Assembly: GCA_001662425.1 (NCBI GenBank)
Contig: BDDC01000234.1
Coordinates: 19,291-83,290 of the forward strand
Source of the DNA: Chlamydomonas sphaeroides
Lineage: Eukaryota; Chlorophyta; Chlorophyceae; Chlamydomonadales; Chlamydomonadaceae
Reading direction: 5' to 3'
Length of the DNA stretch: 64,000 nt
Shown here: positions 32,179-43,981 of the stretch, piece by piece
Layout: the number at the start of each line of letters is the position of its first letter
Position numbering within the stretch: the stretch's first letter is position 1
Notes under the pieces: generated by a model
What the model was told of the DNA's origin: nothing
The model's input: only the letters and a program-made list of their open reading frames with translations
Databases searched by the model: none
Program-made: the position numbers and the translations under genes

Positions 32179-33453
32179 ATGTCTTTCTACAGGTGTGGAT
32201 ATAGGTAGCGCAGGGCAGAACGCCAGTCGTCGCGCTGGTAGCCGAGGGCTGGCGTCGGCGCAGCTCGCTCACACGCCCCGTTCGCGCCAGTTGCTGACGG
32301 CTGCACCATCGCTCTGTGGCGCGCAGGGGTACCGCCTCGCACCCGTGGCACGACCTGCACCCGGGCAACGACGCGCCGCAGTTCGTTAACGCGGTGATTG
32401 AGATTCCTCGCGGCTCCAAGGTCAAGTATGAGCTGGACAAGGACACCGGCCTGTGCTTCGTCGACCGCATCCTGTACTCGTCGGTCGTTTACCCCCACAA
32501 CTACGGCTTCGTGCCCAAGACCCTCTGCGAGGACGGCGACCCGCTCGACGTGCTGGTTCTGATGCAGGAGCCTGTCGTGCCCATGTGCTTCCTGCGCGTG
32601 AGTTGGCCATGAAGCGTGGAGGGGGCGACGAAGGCGACGGGCTAGGCGGCATGGCCAGCGGGTGACCGGCAAGTGCCTAAGACACACCGGCGACACGACC
32701 CGCGCTGCCTTCCCTCCGTTGTGCAGGCCAAGCCCATCGGCGTCATGCAGATGCTTGACCAGGGCGAGCGCGACGACAAGCTGATTGCCGTGCATGCCGA
32801 CGACCCCGAGTTCAAGGGCTTCACGGACATCAGCCAGCTGCCGCCGCACCGCCTCGCGGAGATCAAGCGGTGAGGCGATTAAAGGCACAGCGGGGCCAGT
32901 CGGCGAACATCAAGCGCCATCGGTGCTGTTGGACTTCTGCTGTACTGAGCTGGATCAGCTGCCAGACCGACCAGAACTCGCCCAGCGGGGCTTGGGCAAG
33001 GGTCGAAGTGCGGCGGCGCCGCTGCGGGCTCAGTGGCTCGGCGTTAGCGCCTAGCGCAGCTCACGGCCTCCCCGGGGCCCGCTCGTGTTGGCCCCTTTCA
33101 CAAACTTGCCTCTGCTGCCGTGCGCCTGCTTAGGTTCTTCGAGGACTACAAGAAGAACGAGCACAAGGAGGTCATCGTGGATGACTTCCTGGGCGCTGAG
33201 GAGGCCAAGAAGGTGGTCAAGGACTCGTTGGTGAGTAGCCCCGGCGCAGCTGCGGCGGGCCAGGGCGGGGCCGTTGCATGATGGCCTGTACGCGTTGTGT
33301 TCGTGAGGGCTGTTTGCTGCTAGGTTGCCCAAGCCCTGATACTTTTGGGGCTGGTTCTCATACGCGGCTTGCTCCTCGCTCCGTGCGTGTGTTATGCAGA
33401 ACATGTACCAGGAGCACTACGTGCCCCGCAAGCTGCGCAACATCTACGAGTAG
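32179..33453 (+). CDS. Soluble inorganic pyrophosphatase (family I)
   Basis: Five exons: 32179-32192, 32327-32597, 32727-32869, 33134-33230, 33400-33453; 192 residues. It hydrolyses pyrophosphate to phosphate with Mg2+, pulling biosynthetic reactions forward. Visible are EIPRGSKVKYELDKDTG, YPHNYGFVPKTLCEDGDPLDVLV (containing the family signature D-G-D-P-L-D), DQGERDDK and FFEDYKKNEHKEV. The coding part of exon 1 is only 14 nt (MSFYR, shared with exon 2). No transit peptide is visible, suggesting the cytosol. The sequence is close to what I know of a Chlamydomonas soluble pyrophosphatase, and is one of the better pointers to the lineage. A TGTAA word occurs downstream at 33914. Confidence 0.96.
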
Positions 33454-35475
33454 AGCTCTCGCGACGCGGAGGGGTGGGGACAGTGGGAAGGATAAGGGAA
33501 AGCTAGGGACGACTCGGACGCACCGGATACCGACAAGGAGACGGTTGGCGCAGCCGGCACAGTGCGTGTCGGCGGCTTTCTTGACGCTGTGACAAGGCAG
33601 ACGAGCTGAATGACCCGGCGGCTGACACGATGTACAGAGCAGGAGAGGTGTGAGTGGCTGGGTGAAGAGACCCGTGCTCGTCGTTAGGGGCGACGGTGCT
33701 GTGCTATTCCCCTGTTGAAGGTGGACCCGCGTGCAGGGGTGCCTACTACGCCTATGGCTTCTTTACTATGTAGTGGTCTTGCAGGAGGAGCAGCAGGGTC
33801 ACAGAGTAGACATAGCAGGCCCTATGAGGCCTCGCGAAGATACTCGCCGTGGACAGCTGCCACGTCCGGGCGGCCTTGGGGTAGCCCGACATGCAGGAAC
33901 CGCGGCAAAGCTCTGTAAGAGCGCTATGGAGACGGACACGCAGCCACATGGCCCAGGGCATGGAGGACGGAGCATCGTGGCCCCTGGTCCCCGGCTATCC
34001 TGTTAGGCAGGCTGGCCCTGGCGGATACCTGCCAGGACCAGCCTGGTATTCAATGCAACCGATGGGCCTGTGAGCAGGTACAGGTTCTTGACTTCGTCTG
34101 ATTTTATGAGGCAACAACATGAGCGAAGGTAGCTCACGCCACCAGTCAGGACGTTATTCACATTACGGGCCAGCGGGGCCACTCTGGTGCTGAAGAAGCA
34201 TACTGTACGCTGCACGATAGCTGCCGCTGGCTGTGCTAGCGTGGCCAGGGGACGGGGGGCCAGCTAGCTTTCTGATGCGAGCGCACCCCGACGCAAGCAG
34301 ACGCAAGCGGGTCCCTAGTAACAGAACTCATTGTGGCCGGGGTACGCACAACGAGTTCCTCGCTTCCTCCAACTTGGAACGTCGGAGCGCTTCAGCAGTC
34401 TCAGGTACCGAAGGCTCGGCGGGCAGCCACATGAGGGACACCGCCGCCTGCTGGTTGGCCCAGTACGCTGGACCAGGAGGACCTCCTGCGCTGAACAGGT
34501 GTCACGATGCCCTGCTACAGGCTGCTTTCACCGCCGCTAACGCAAAAGCTGAGGCCGTGGCACCACGCGGCAATGCACAACAAGGCCTGGTTACACACTT
34601 CAAGGCCGTGTGAACGGCACGTGATCCCGGTCAACCAGGCAGGACTGGTGCAGCTCAGCGCGCGGCCCCAGCCCCTGCTGGTACCAGAAGATCTTCTCGG
34701 CCTCCGTGATGTCTGAGATGGGGTTGATCAGGGACTCAAAGCGGGCCGTGAACGCAGTAACGGCCTCGCTGTCCCTTATCATAAGGCCAAGCGGTGACGA
34801 GCGGTGCAGAGCGGTGGGAGGGCTTCTTTGTTGAGTTGCACAGTTGCCGTGCTGACATCTTGCGTCTGCAAAGCAACTAATTTCCCTTCCTGCTATCAAT
34901 AACCTGTGCCTCACTTTTACCGGTCGGCCTCCGGGCTGGCACGAACCGGGGAAAAAGGGGTTTGTCGTACACCACGTTTGGCCTTCGACAACTTCGCGCA
35001 TGCCCTCAGAGGTAAACACCCAGCACCGTTAAAGCGTATAAGCCTCCTCATAAGACCATCGCACGCTCGGTTACAAGGAACACACGTCTGGATTGCTCCC
35101 GCCTTGCGACTGCTGCGCTACTTTGCGTTCCGGGCAGCGGTCGGAGGTAGCCCGATGTTGATGCATCACAACTGAAGAGCTCAGAAGACACCAGAAGGCC
35201 TGGAAGCTGACGGGCGTGCGAGCCCCAACACAATGAGCTACACAGTCGCCGACTCGCCACGGGGTGACCGTGATTGGGCGGTAAGCATATGCGAACTGGA
35301 TCGTGCAGGTTGATGGGCAGTCTGCGCGTTCACGGTTTAAGTAGCCAGCATCGTGGCCATACCCCCTTGCCTCCGGGATGCGGGTCTGCGCAGCCTCTCG
35401 TGCCAGAACCGCGTGTTAGCTGCATCGCAATGCGTCTTACAGCTTAAAGATGAAGTCTTTGCAAAACGACGCCAC
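33454..35475. other. Intergenic with retroelement debris
   Basis: This 2.0 kb is AT-richer than nearby genes. The only recognisable content is a gag-like fragment on the minus strand near 34520-34785. The remaining open frames lack family resemblance. Confidence 0.5.
34520..34785 (-). pseudogene. Degenerate LTR-retrotransposon gag fragment
   Basis: A minus-strand frame (about 34773-34603) encodes a pattern typical of retrotransposon Gag capsid: AVTAFTARFESLI, then SDITEAEKIFWYQQGLGPR. After a stop at 34600 a shifted frame continues for about 25 more residues, consistent with a frameshifted relic. No LTRs, primer site, protease or reverse transcriptase were recognised nearby, so only a fragment remains. 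The assignment rests on a short motif. Confidence 0.4.
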
Positions 35476-35577
35476 ATGTGTACATGTGCAGAGCTTGGCT
35501 ACAGAGCCGCATCTACAGCTTCTGTACATTGTCTGGCTGGCTCAAATGGACACTGTGCGCAACTCTCTGCCCCTTGC

Positions 35578-38500
35578 ATGTTGCCTACCCCGCAGTCTGC
35601 ATCCCTTCCGCCGGCGATTCGCGCCCAGTCGCCACGCACAGACAGCGGCACGAATGGCAACTACCAACCTGTTATCACAGAGGCCTGGGGCGAGCCGGCG
35701 GCGCCGGCAGCCCAGGAGAAGCAGCACTTCCTCCCGAATATCTCGGAGCGCAACGGCAGGCAGAACGGCACGTCCATGTTCCCCGTGCCCCCCGAGGTTC
35801 CATCACCCGACGCCCTGAGGGGCGAGGCACGCATCCGCGGGCTCAAGAACGAGCTCGCGGCAACCCGCAACCGTTATGAGCAGGAGCTGCAGGTGGGCCG
35901 GTGCCTCCCGTCGGGTTTGTGTCCCCGCTGCGGGTATCAGCTTGCACCTGCGCTGCGCTATGACGTCCCCGCCGCCAGCGTTACATGCAATGAATGACCG
36001 TTTACCCATTCAAACCCCCAGATGAAGGACGCAGAGAACCTCAAGCTACGAGAGTACATCGAGCAACAGCGTGAGCTGTCGACGTCGCAGAAGGTCACCA
36101 TCCGCGAGCTTGAGCGCAACGTTGCGGAGCTCACCCGCACCTCGGCAACCCAGGTGGGCGGGCATGCACTACGCGCGCTCTTGCGCTACACAGCGCAGCG
36201 CCTGAACGTGCCTGAAAGTGGGTGTCGTGAACGTGCATGAACTTGCATGAACGTGGTTGTCAGCTCCTCCCCCTGCCTTGGCGGCAGGCATGCCATGTGA
36301 CGGGCTGCGAAAAGCGCCCCAGTCAACACTGGGGCGCACAACCCACTTCCAGCGCGTGCCCAGCGGCTTCCCTGGCGTCCCATCGGCTGAGCCAACCCGA
36401 GCATGCCTGAGCTTACCTCCTCGCGCCCAATGCCCCGCTCTCGGTACACGCCCCCTCCCGCAGCGGACAAACTACGAGCGCTACTCGGTCAAGGCCGAGG
36501 CCAAGGTCCGCGCGCTGCAGGTATGACCCAGGCGTCTACGGTACCCTGCTGGGCTGGCTGCTACCTGTGTTGCGGTGGCTGCGCGCTGAGCCGTGGGGAC
36601 GTCGTGCTGCTTGTGCTACCTGCACAACGCTGGGCCCCATCCCCACAACATGGCATGCATGACACGTCCCACTGCCCCACGCCCTTCCACATCGCCGCCA
36701 CAGGGCCGGCTGCGCGAGATCGAGCAGGAGCACTCCACCACTCTCAACGGTCTGGCGGCCCAGCTGGAGCGGGCGCGCAAGGAGCGCACCGCCCTGGCGC
36801 TGGGACTGGCGGCGGTGGCTGTGCAGGCGGTGAGCACCGGGCTTCAACGGCACCGCGTGGCGCGGTTGCGCGACCAGAACGTGCTGTGGCGCCAGCCGGG
36901 GGCTCTTGGGAAGGCAGCACGTGCAGTGGTACCTGCTGCTTGCTTCGCTTCTGACGGGCCCCGTCGCACGGTGGATCGCTCTACAGGTGGGTGGCGATGG
37001 TGCCAGCGCCGAGGACACGCACATGGACGCCGAGCGCGCCGCGGCCGAGGGCTTCGAGCCGCTGCCGCGCACGCCGGCCGCGTGGATCAGCTTCCGCTAC
37101 GAGGTACGCCCCGGCGCTCTAGCGGGATCTGCGGGCGGCTGATGTTCGCAGGCTCCTGTGCGCCAGGGAGACCACTTGCTAGACGCCCCCGGGGGACCGA
37201 GGCCGACCGCGTTGCGCGGTGTACCTATGACGCCGCAGATGGACGACGACGGTAACCTGGCCTCCTTCAGCCGCGCGGCAGGCAACGCCTCGCGCCCCTT
37301 CGACCGCGACGGTGCGCGCGCGGTGGCGGCGCTTGTGGCCCAGACGCGCCGCCTGTACGAGCAGCGCGGTGTTTACCGCAACAAGCTGCGCAGCACAGCG
37401 CAGCAGATCGAGCACATGCAGGTGAGCAAGCGGGGTGACCACGGTCGGCAGCGGGGGCAGGCATCGGTGTTCTGATGTGGGTGGGTGGCCTTGTCCGCTG
37501 GCTCGGGTGGGCATCGTCCGCTGATGTGGGTCGGCTGCAAGCATCAGTGCCCATGGGCGACTGGTGGCCAGCGCTGTTCAAGGGCCAACGCCTCTCCCAA
37601 CCCAGCAGGAACACCCGCTGCCTGCGCCGGTGCTGCCCGCAGGCTGTGCTGGACAACGTGGAGGCGGACTTCAACCTGGTCAACTGGATGATCGACCAGA
37701 TGAACACAGAAGCCGTGCGCCTGAGCACCGAGGTCGGCCTGCCGCCGCTGATGCCGGCTGACGCGCCGCCATCCGACGCCGCGGCGCGGCTGAGCGAGCG
37801 CGTGGAAGGCGTGCGCGGGCTGCTGCAGCGCATGACCGAGGAGCTGTTGGTGGCGGACGCGGAGCGCAAGTGGGTGGGGAGGCATGGGCTGGACCATGGG
37901 GCGGCGGGCGCGCCGCCACGCGGCATGGGGTTGCGGACTGTGAAGAGCACATGGAGGCCGCGGAGTCGCATGGCGCCGGCCCCTTGCTAATCGTGTCGTC
38001 ACATGTGCTCTGGCACTGTGTCGCAGGAGCCTGGCGACGCAGCTGCTCGCGGGCCAGTTCCAGCAGGAGATGGCCGACGCTGCCGCGCTCAGCCAGGTCG
38101 ACCGCCAAGTACGACACGGACACAGCCATTGCGCGTTCCGGCTTTCCCTGTCAGCGCATCCACGCATGCGCTCTTGCTGCGCGCCTGCGCTCTCAAGCCT
38201 CTGCCCAGCTTCTGTGCACCATGCCGACGAGTGTCCTCCTATCAAGTTGCGGACTCCCGTGCCCTTGTCTCGCCCGCCCACAGTCCATCATCGACGCCTA
38301 CGTCGCGCAGCTCAAGTCGCTGTACGGAGGCCAGCGCCGGCCACCCGGCCCCACCGCCTACGTGCCCAGTGCATCCCGCTCGCCGCAGCCAACCCGCCGC
38401 GCGCCGCAGCCCGCGCCGGTCGCGCCCTCGCCGCCGCGCGAGCGCTCCGTGGCGCCGGCGCCACCGCCCAGCAAGCCGGCCTACCAGCTGTCGCCAAAGT

Positions 38501-41500
38501 CGCACAAGGTGCGGTCTGCTTGCGGTGCTCGGCGGGTCGATGGCTCCTGCTGTTACTGATTGGGCCCATGCAGCCCCGCGTCGCGATAGCACTAGCAATC
38601 TCATTGGGGATGATCGGTTAGGAACGATCTCTTGCTGACCCTCGTTGCCGCCCCTGCTCTCAGTCTACGCGTTCGACCGACACGGCCAAGGCCGCCGCGC
38701 TCTCCGAGCAGGTGGGGCAACGCGCACACCGGCACCTGCGCCTGGTTGTGTCCGGGTACCTCATCGTGTTCTGCGGGGCCATGTCACCTACCGCCTGTTT
38801 CTGGATCACACGCCTGCCGCGCAGTTCTCTGAGGTCCTGCACGGCAACAAGTCCGGCGCAACGCGCCGCGCGCCGCCCGCGCCGGCGCCTCCCAAGGTTG
38901 GTTACGCTGCTACCACCTCCTGGCCTTGGCCCTGCGCTGCGCCTACTTCCCTGCCAAGTTGCTCATGACAACCTCCACTGCCCTGGCTCCTTGCGCAGGA
39001 GGAGAAGCCCAAGAAGAAGAAGGCGCCCAAGCCCAAGGCGCCGGAGCCGGAGCCGGAGCCCGTCAAGGAGCCTGAGTACGAGCCGGAGCCGGAGCCCGAG
39101 CCGGAGCCAGCGAGCTCTGAGAAGGAGGAGGAGCAGGAGGCCGAGCCCGCCGAGAAGGAGGAGGAGCAGGAGGCTGAGCCCGCCGAGAAGGAGGAGGAGG
39201 AGCAGGAGCAGGATGCTGAGAAGGAGGAGGAGGCCGAGCCGGAGGCTGAGAAGGAGGAGGCCGAACCGGAGGCTGAGAAAGAGGAGGCTGAGCCGGAGGC
39301 CGAGAAGGAAGAGGAGGAGGCTGCCGAGGCTGAGGCCGAGGCGGAGCCGCAGCAGGATGAGGAGCCCCAGGTACGGTTGGGTGTGGCCTGGGGCGTGGCT
39401 CTGGTCACATATTACGATCCTGCCGCCTCATATCCATATGACGAGCTGGTGCAGCTCTCCGCTTGGTACCGGCAGTTTCACAATGCCATGCGCTTCTGCT
39501 CCAGTGCTCCTGAAGTCGGTCTGCGTGTCGCATGGCAATGCCTCAGGAGGGCGACGATGAGCCGGCCGCCGAGGATGATCCGGCCGCTGATGAGCCCGCC
39601 GCCGAGGAGGAGGCCGCCGCTGACGAGGAGCCGGCGGCTGACGGCGAGGACGAGGGCCTCGCCGCCGTTGCTGCTGCCGCTGACGGTGATGAGGACGGTG
39701 GCGCGGGCGGCGAGGGCGACGAGCCCGCTGCTGCAGATGCTGAGAAGCCCGCTGCCGACGAGGAGCCGGCCGCCGGTGAGGAAGCTGCTGCCGATGAGGA
39801 GCCCGCTGCCGACGAGCCCGCGGCGGCAGATGACGAGCCCGCTGCTGAGGAGGCGGACGAGCCCGCTGCTGAGGAGGCCGCCGCCGACGAGCCCGCGGCC
39901 GACGAGCCCGCTGCGGAGGAGGAGGCCGCGGCCGACGAGCCCGCTGCGGACGAGGAGCCGGTGGCGGACGAGCCCGCGGCCGACGAAGAGCCCGCGGCCG
40001 ACGAAGAGCCCGCGGCCGACGAGCCCGCGGCCGACGAGCCCGCGGCCGACGAAGAGCCCGCGGCCGACGAGCCCGCTGCTGAGGAGCCCGCGGCCGACGA
40101 AGAGCCCGCGGCCGACGAGCCCGCTGCTGAGGAGGAGCCGGCGGCCGACGAGCCAGCGGCGGAGGAGGAGCCGGCGGCCGACGAGCCCGCTGCTGAGGAG
40201 GAGCCGGCGGCCGACGAGCCAGCGGCGGAGGAGGAGCCCGCTGCTGAGGAGGCCGCGGCAGACGAGCCCGCTGCTGAGGAGGAGCCGGCGGCAGACGAGC
40301 CCGCTGCTGAGGAGGAGCCGGCGGCAGACGAGCCCGCTGCAGCTGACGAGGCACCCGCAGCAGAGGAGGAGCTAGCCAAGGAGCTCGAGGCGGCAGAGGA
40401 GAAGGAGATGGAGGAGCAGATGGCACGCGAGATGGCCGAGGATGCTGGGGAGGACGACCTTGGCCTGGTGAGAGGCTCGGGGTTGCTGCAAGGTTACGTC
40501 ATGGGTCTTATCAATCCAGGAATCCTTTGCATTCGTGCATGATTGGCCGCGTGCTGCTGCATATCCACGGTTCCTCCTGTGTACCAACGCAGGGCCTGGG
40601 CGATTCTGCGGCGGCCGACGAGCCGGCGGCGGAGGAGCCAGCGGCAGACGAGCCTGCTGTCGACGAGCCAGGGGCCGAGGAGCCCGCCGCTGAGGAGGAG
40701 CCTGCTGCTGAAGAGCCAGCGGCGGAGGAGGAGCCAGCGGCCGAGAAGGAGCCAGCGGCCGAGGAGGAGCCAGCGGCGGACGAGCCAGCGGCGGCGGAAG
40801 AGGCAGAGGACGAGGAGCCAGCGGCAGAGGAGCCAGTGGCGGACGAGCAAGCGGCGGACGAGCAAGCGGCGGCGGACGAACCAGCGGCCGAGGAGGAGCC
40901 AGCGGCGGAGGAGCCAGCGGCGGAAGATCCGGTGGCGGCTGTTGACGAGCCGGTGGCCGAGGAGGAGCCCGTGGCAGAGGAGCCGGCTAACGAGGACGAG
41001 CCGGTCGCAGCCGCGGAGGAACCGGCCGCTGACGAGCCCGCTGCTGAGGAGGAGCCGGCCGCTGACGAGCCCGCTGCTGAGGAGGCTGCGGCCGACGAGC
41101 CCGCTGCTGAGGAGGCCGCGGCCGACGAGCCCGCTGCTGAGGAGGAGCCGGCGGCCGACGAGCCCGCTGCTGAGGAGGAGCCGGCCGCTGACGAGCCCGC
41201 TGCTGAGGAGGCCGCGGCCGACGAGCCCGCTGCTGAAAAGGCTGCGGCCGACAAGCCCGCTGCTGAGGAGGAGCCGGCGGCCGACGAGCCCGCTGCTGGG
41301 GAGGCCGCGGCCGACGAGCCCGCTGCTGAGAAAGAGCCGGCCGCGGACGAGCCCGCGGACGAGGAGGCCGCGGCCGACGAGCCCGCTGCCGAGGAGGAGC
41401 CGGCGGCCGACGAGCCCGCTGCTGAGGAGGAGCCGGCGGCAGACGAGCCCGCTGCTGAGGAGGAGCCGGCGGCAGACGAGCCCGCTGCAGCTGACGAGGC

Positions 41501-42920
41501 ACCCCCAGCAGAGGAGGAGCTAGCCAAGGAGCTCGAGGCGGCAGAGGAGAAGGAGATAAAGGAGCAGATGGCGCGCGAGATGGCCGAGGATGCTGGGGAG
41601 GACGACCTGGGCCTGGTGCGTTAGGATGGGCTACAGGCAGTGTTAGGGGGGTGTCGATGTGGGATACTGGCTGAGTCGTAGCATGAGCGCTTCCTGTTCC
41701 ACACCTGAAACTAATCCACCCGCGCCCTGTATGCAATGCAGGGCCTGGGTGAGCCGGCTGCCCCCGCCGAGGAGCCGGCGGCAGCGACTGACGAATTTGC
41801 GGCAGAGGAGGAGCCCGCAGCGGTCGTCGACGAGCCGGCGACAGAGGCGGAGCCCGCGGCAGCCACCGACGAGCCCGCGGAGGAGGAGCCTACGGCGGGT
41901 GCCGACGAGCCAGCAGCGGAGGACGAGCCCTCAGCAGCGGCCGACGAGCCCGCAGCGGAGGACGAGCCGGCGGCAGAGAAGGAGCCGGCGGCGGCTGCCG
42001 ACGAGCCCGCAGCGGAGGAGGAAACCCCTGCGGCGGCTGACGAGCCTGCGGCGGAGGAGCCAGCGGCTGAGGAAGAGGACGAGGATGAACCCAAGTCGCC
42101 CGTCCGCGTGCACATGACACCTCAGGGCGCCGAGAGCATTAAGATGCGGCTGAGCATGGACCCGGAGGTGCCGCTGGAGGGCGGCGAGGGGGGAGCCGCC
42201 GACGAGCCCGCAGCGGAGGAGGAGGAGCCGGCTGCGGCCGCCGACGAGCCCGCAGCGGAGGAGGAGCCGGTGGCGGCCGCCGACGAGCCCGCAGCGGAGG
42301 GGGAGGAGCCGGCTGCGGCCACCGACGAGCCCGCAGCGGAGGAGGAGCCGGCGGCGGCCGCCGACGAGCCCGCAGCGGCGGAGGAGGAGCCAGCGGCGGC
42401 CGCCGACGAGCCCGCAGCGGAGGAGGACACCCCAGCGGCGGCCGCCGACGAGCCCGCAGCGGAGGAGCCGGCGGCTGGAGAAGAGGACGAAAATGAACCC
42501 AAGTCGCCCGTCCGCGTGCACATGACACCTCAGGGCGCCGAGAGCATCAAGATGCGGCTGAGCATGGACCCGGAGGTGCCGCTGGAGGGCGGCGAGGCGG
42601 AAGCCGCCGATGAGCCCGCAGCGGCGGAGGAACCCCCGGCAGCGGCCGATGAGCCCACGGCGGCCGAGGAGGAGGGCGAGCCCAAGTCGCCCGTCCGCGT
42701 GCACATGACACCTCAGGGCGCCGAGAGCATCAAGATGCGTCTCAGCATGGACCCAGAGGCGCCGCTGGAAGCTCCGGAGGCCGCTAACGGCGCGGGCGCG
42801 GATGCTGAGGAGGCCCTGCGCTCGGAGCTGGAGGCCGCCGAGGAGAAGGAGATGGCGGACCAGATGGCGGCGGAGCTGGCTAAGGAGGCCAAGGGCGATG
42901 ATGACGACCCGTTTGCATGA
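35578..42920 (+). CDS. Coiled-coil protein with giant acidic Glu/Pro/Ala repeat tail
   Basis: Fifteen exons in phase: 35578-35892, 36022-36153, 36464-36520, 36704-36829, 36987-37103, 37239-37421, 37643-37869, 38027-38108, 38284-38508, 38664-38711, 38825-38896, 38999-39370, 39547-40467, 40593-41615, 41742-42920; about 1692 residues. Family unknown. The first third is helical with coiled-coil stretches (RIRGLKNELAATRNRYEQEL; REIEQEHSTTLNGLAAQLER; RLYEQRGVYRNKLRSTAQQI), then a Pro/Arg linker (exon 9), then over 1100 residues rich in DEPAAEEEP-type repeats. Exons 13-15 look like tandem duplicates sharing a helical end block (LEAAEEKEMEEQMAREMAED), and exon 15 carries three copies of a 33-residue module containing MTPQGAESIKMRLSMDPE. 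The start is uncertain: ATG 35578 is in frame without a further intron, 35476 is an alternative, and an upstream exon spliced at 35594 is possible. A scaffold or cytoskeletal role is only a guess. Confidence 0.7.
39547..42917 (+). repeat. Coding repeat array (DEPAAEEEP units)
   Basis: Degenerate 12-30 nt units encode alternating (A)DEPAAEEEPAADEP strings across three exons, interrupted by end blocks at 40372-40467, 41520-41615 and 42816-42917 and by three 33-codon modules starting near 42090, 42498 and 42681. The periodicity keeps all reading frames open on both strands. Confidence 0.9.
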
Positions 42921-43981
42921 GCGCCGACGTGTGACGGCAGCGGCTGGGTGCGCTGATGCGAGCGAGGCGGCTGCCCGAGCTGGCGGCGCTAGTCCGCTCG
43001 GTACCGGAAAGCATGTGGGGACGTTTGACGCGGTGGGCTGACGTGGGGCTTGCCGGGTGGTGCCATGCCCCAGCGCGCAGCGCAGGAGCTAGGCATCCAT
43101 GGCATGGCCCTCCCCGAATGGTCCGCCAGGGTTTCACTGGCGGGTTGCCGAAGGGGAATATGGCAAGGACTTAGACCTCGAATGGCATCCCGCTGCGCTG
43201 CTGCGCACTGCCGGATAGCCGCAGAGGCGCACTGCTGCGCTTGCACCCTTGCTTCGGGTGCACCGGCCTATGACATTCATCCTACGCAGTACTGCATTTC
43301 TTGCTCGTTCGTGGTGTGCTCTCTTCCTCTACCATAGTTATGTGTGCGTGCCGCTGGGGGCGACTTGGCCCTTGCATGACACGAGTTACCTGTGGCGCGC
43401 CCTGAAACACGGGCGGAAGGGCGGTGACATGCGCGGGGCCGCGGCCCTGCCCTTACAAGGCAGGCAACAAACATTGACCATTGACTGCTTTATGTGGGCG
43501 GGGGCGTACGGCACACGCAGGAAGGGCTGCGCTGTGCCGCGCAGGTGTGTAGGCAGGTGGCCAGCAGCTACGGATGTGATATGTACATGTGCCGGCCGAG
43601 CCCCTGGCGCTGCGTCGCGATTACAGATGGGCCTTTATGGGTGGGGACGAGTAGCGTTGCTCGTGACCGGCCGCGGGCCCTGTCCCCCAGTGAACACGTT
43701 ACAAAGCGGTGGTGCTCCTGCTCATCATCCATACGTACCTATTAACGGCTGTAACTTCAGCAATGCATGGCCTTGCTCGCAACCCATTAGCTCTGTTCCT
43801 CTCCTGGCATCCTTCTGGTTGTAATTGGAAACCCAACAGCTTTCCATCTGGTTGCAACTCCAACAGCACGCCGCTACGCATGACAACGCTGAGGCGCCGA
43901 AGATAGGTCACACCCGCACAAGCTACTCTAATAAGCAACTACGATGCTGGCAGCGGCGGTCAGCTCGGACCACCACACAGC
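42921..43981. other. Convergent intergenic, 3' UTRs
   Basis: This is 1.06 kb between tail-to-tail genes. TGTAA words lie on plus at about 43746 and on minus near 43697 and 43620, possible polyadenylation signals. The 191-codon open frame at 43249-43824 has no family content. Confidence 0.5.

Noticed and set aside
39428..41527. Long minus-strand Ser/Ala and Arg/Pro-rich open frames
   Set aside because: They are complements of the DEPAAEEEP coding repeats; the repeat keeps all frames open. The plus-strand exons have splice sites and shared end blocks.
39547..42917. Regular repeats that could suggest a CRISPR or satellite array
   Set aside because: Units are degenerate, in frame, and without unique spacers; they are coding.
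43249..43824. 191-codon open frame after the acidic repeat gene
   Set aside because: No conserved content or splice support; it lies in the convergent 3' UTR region.
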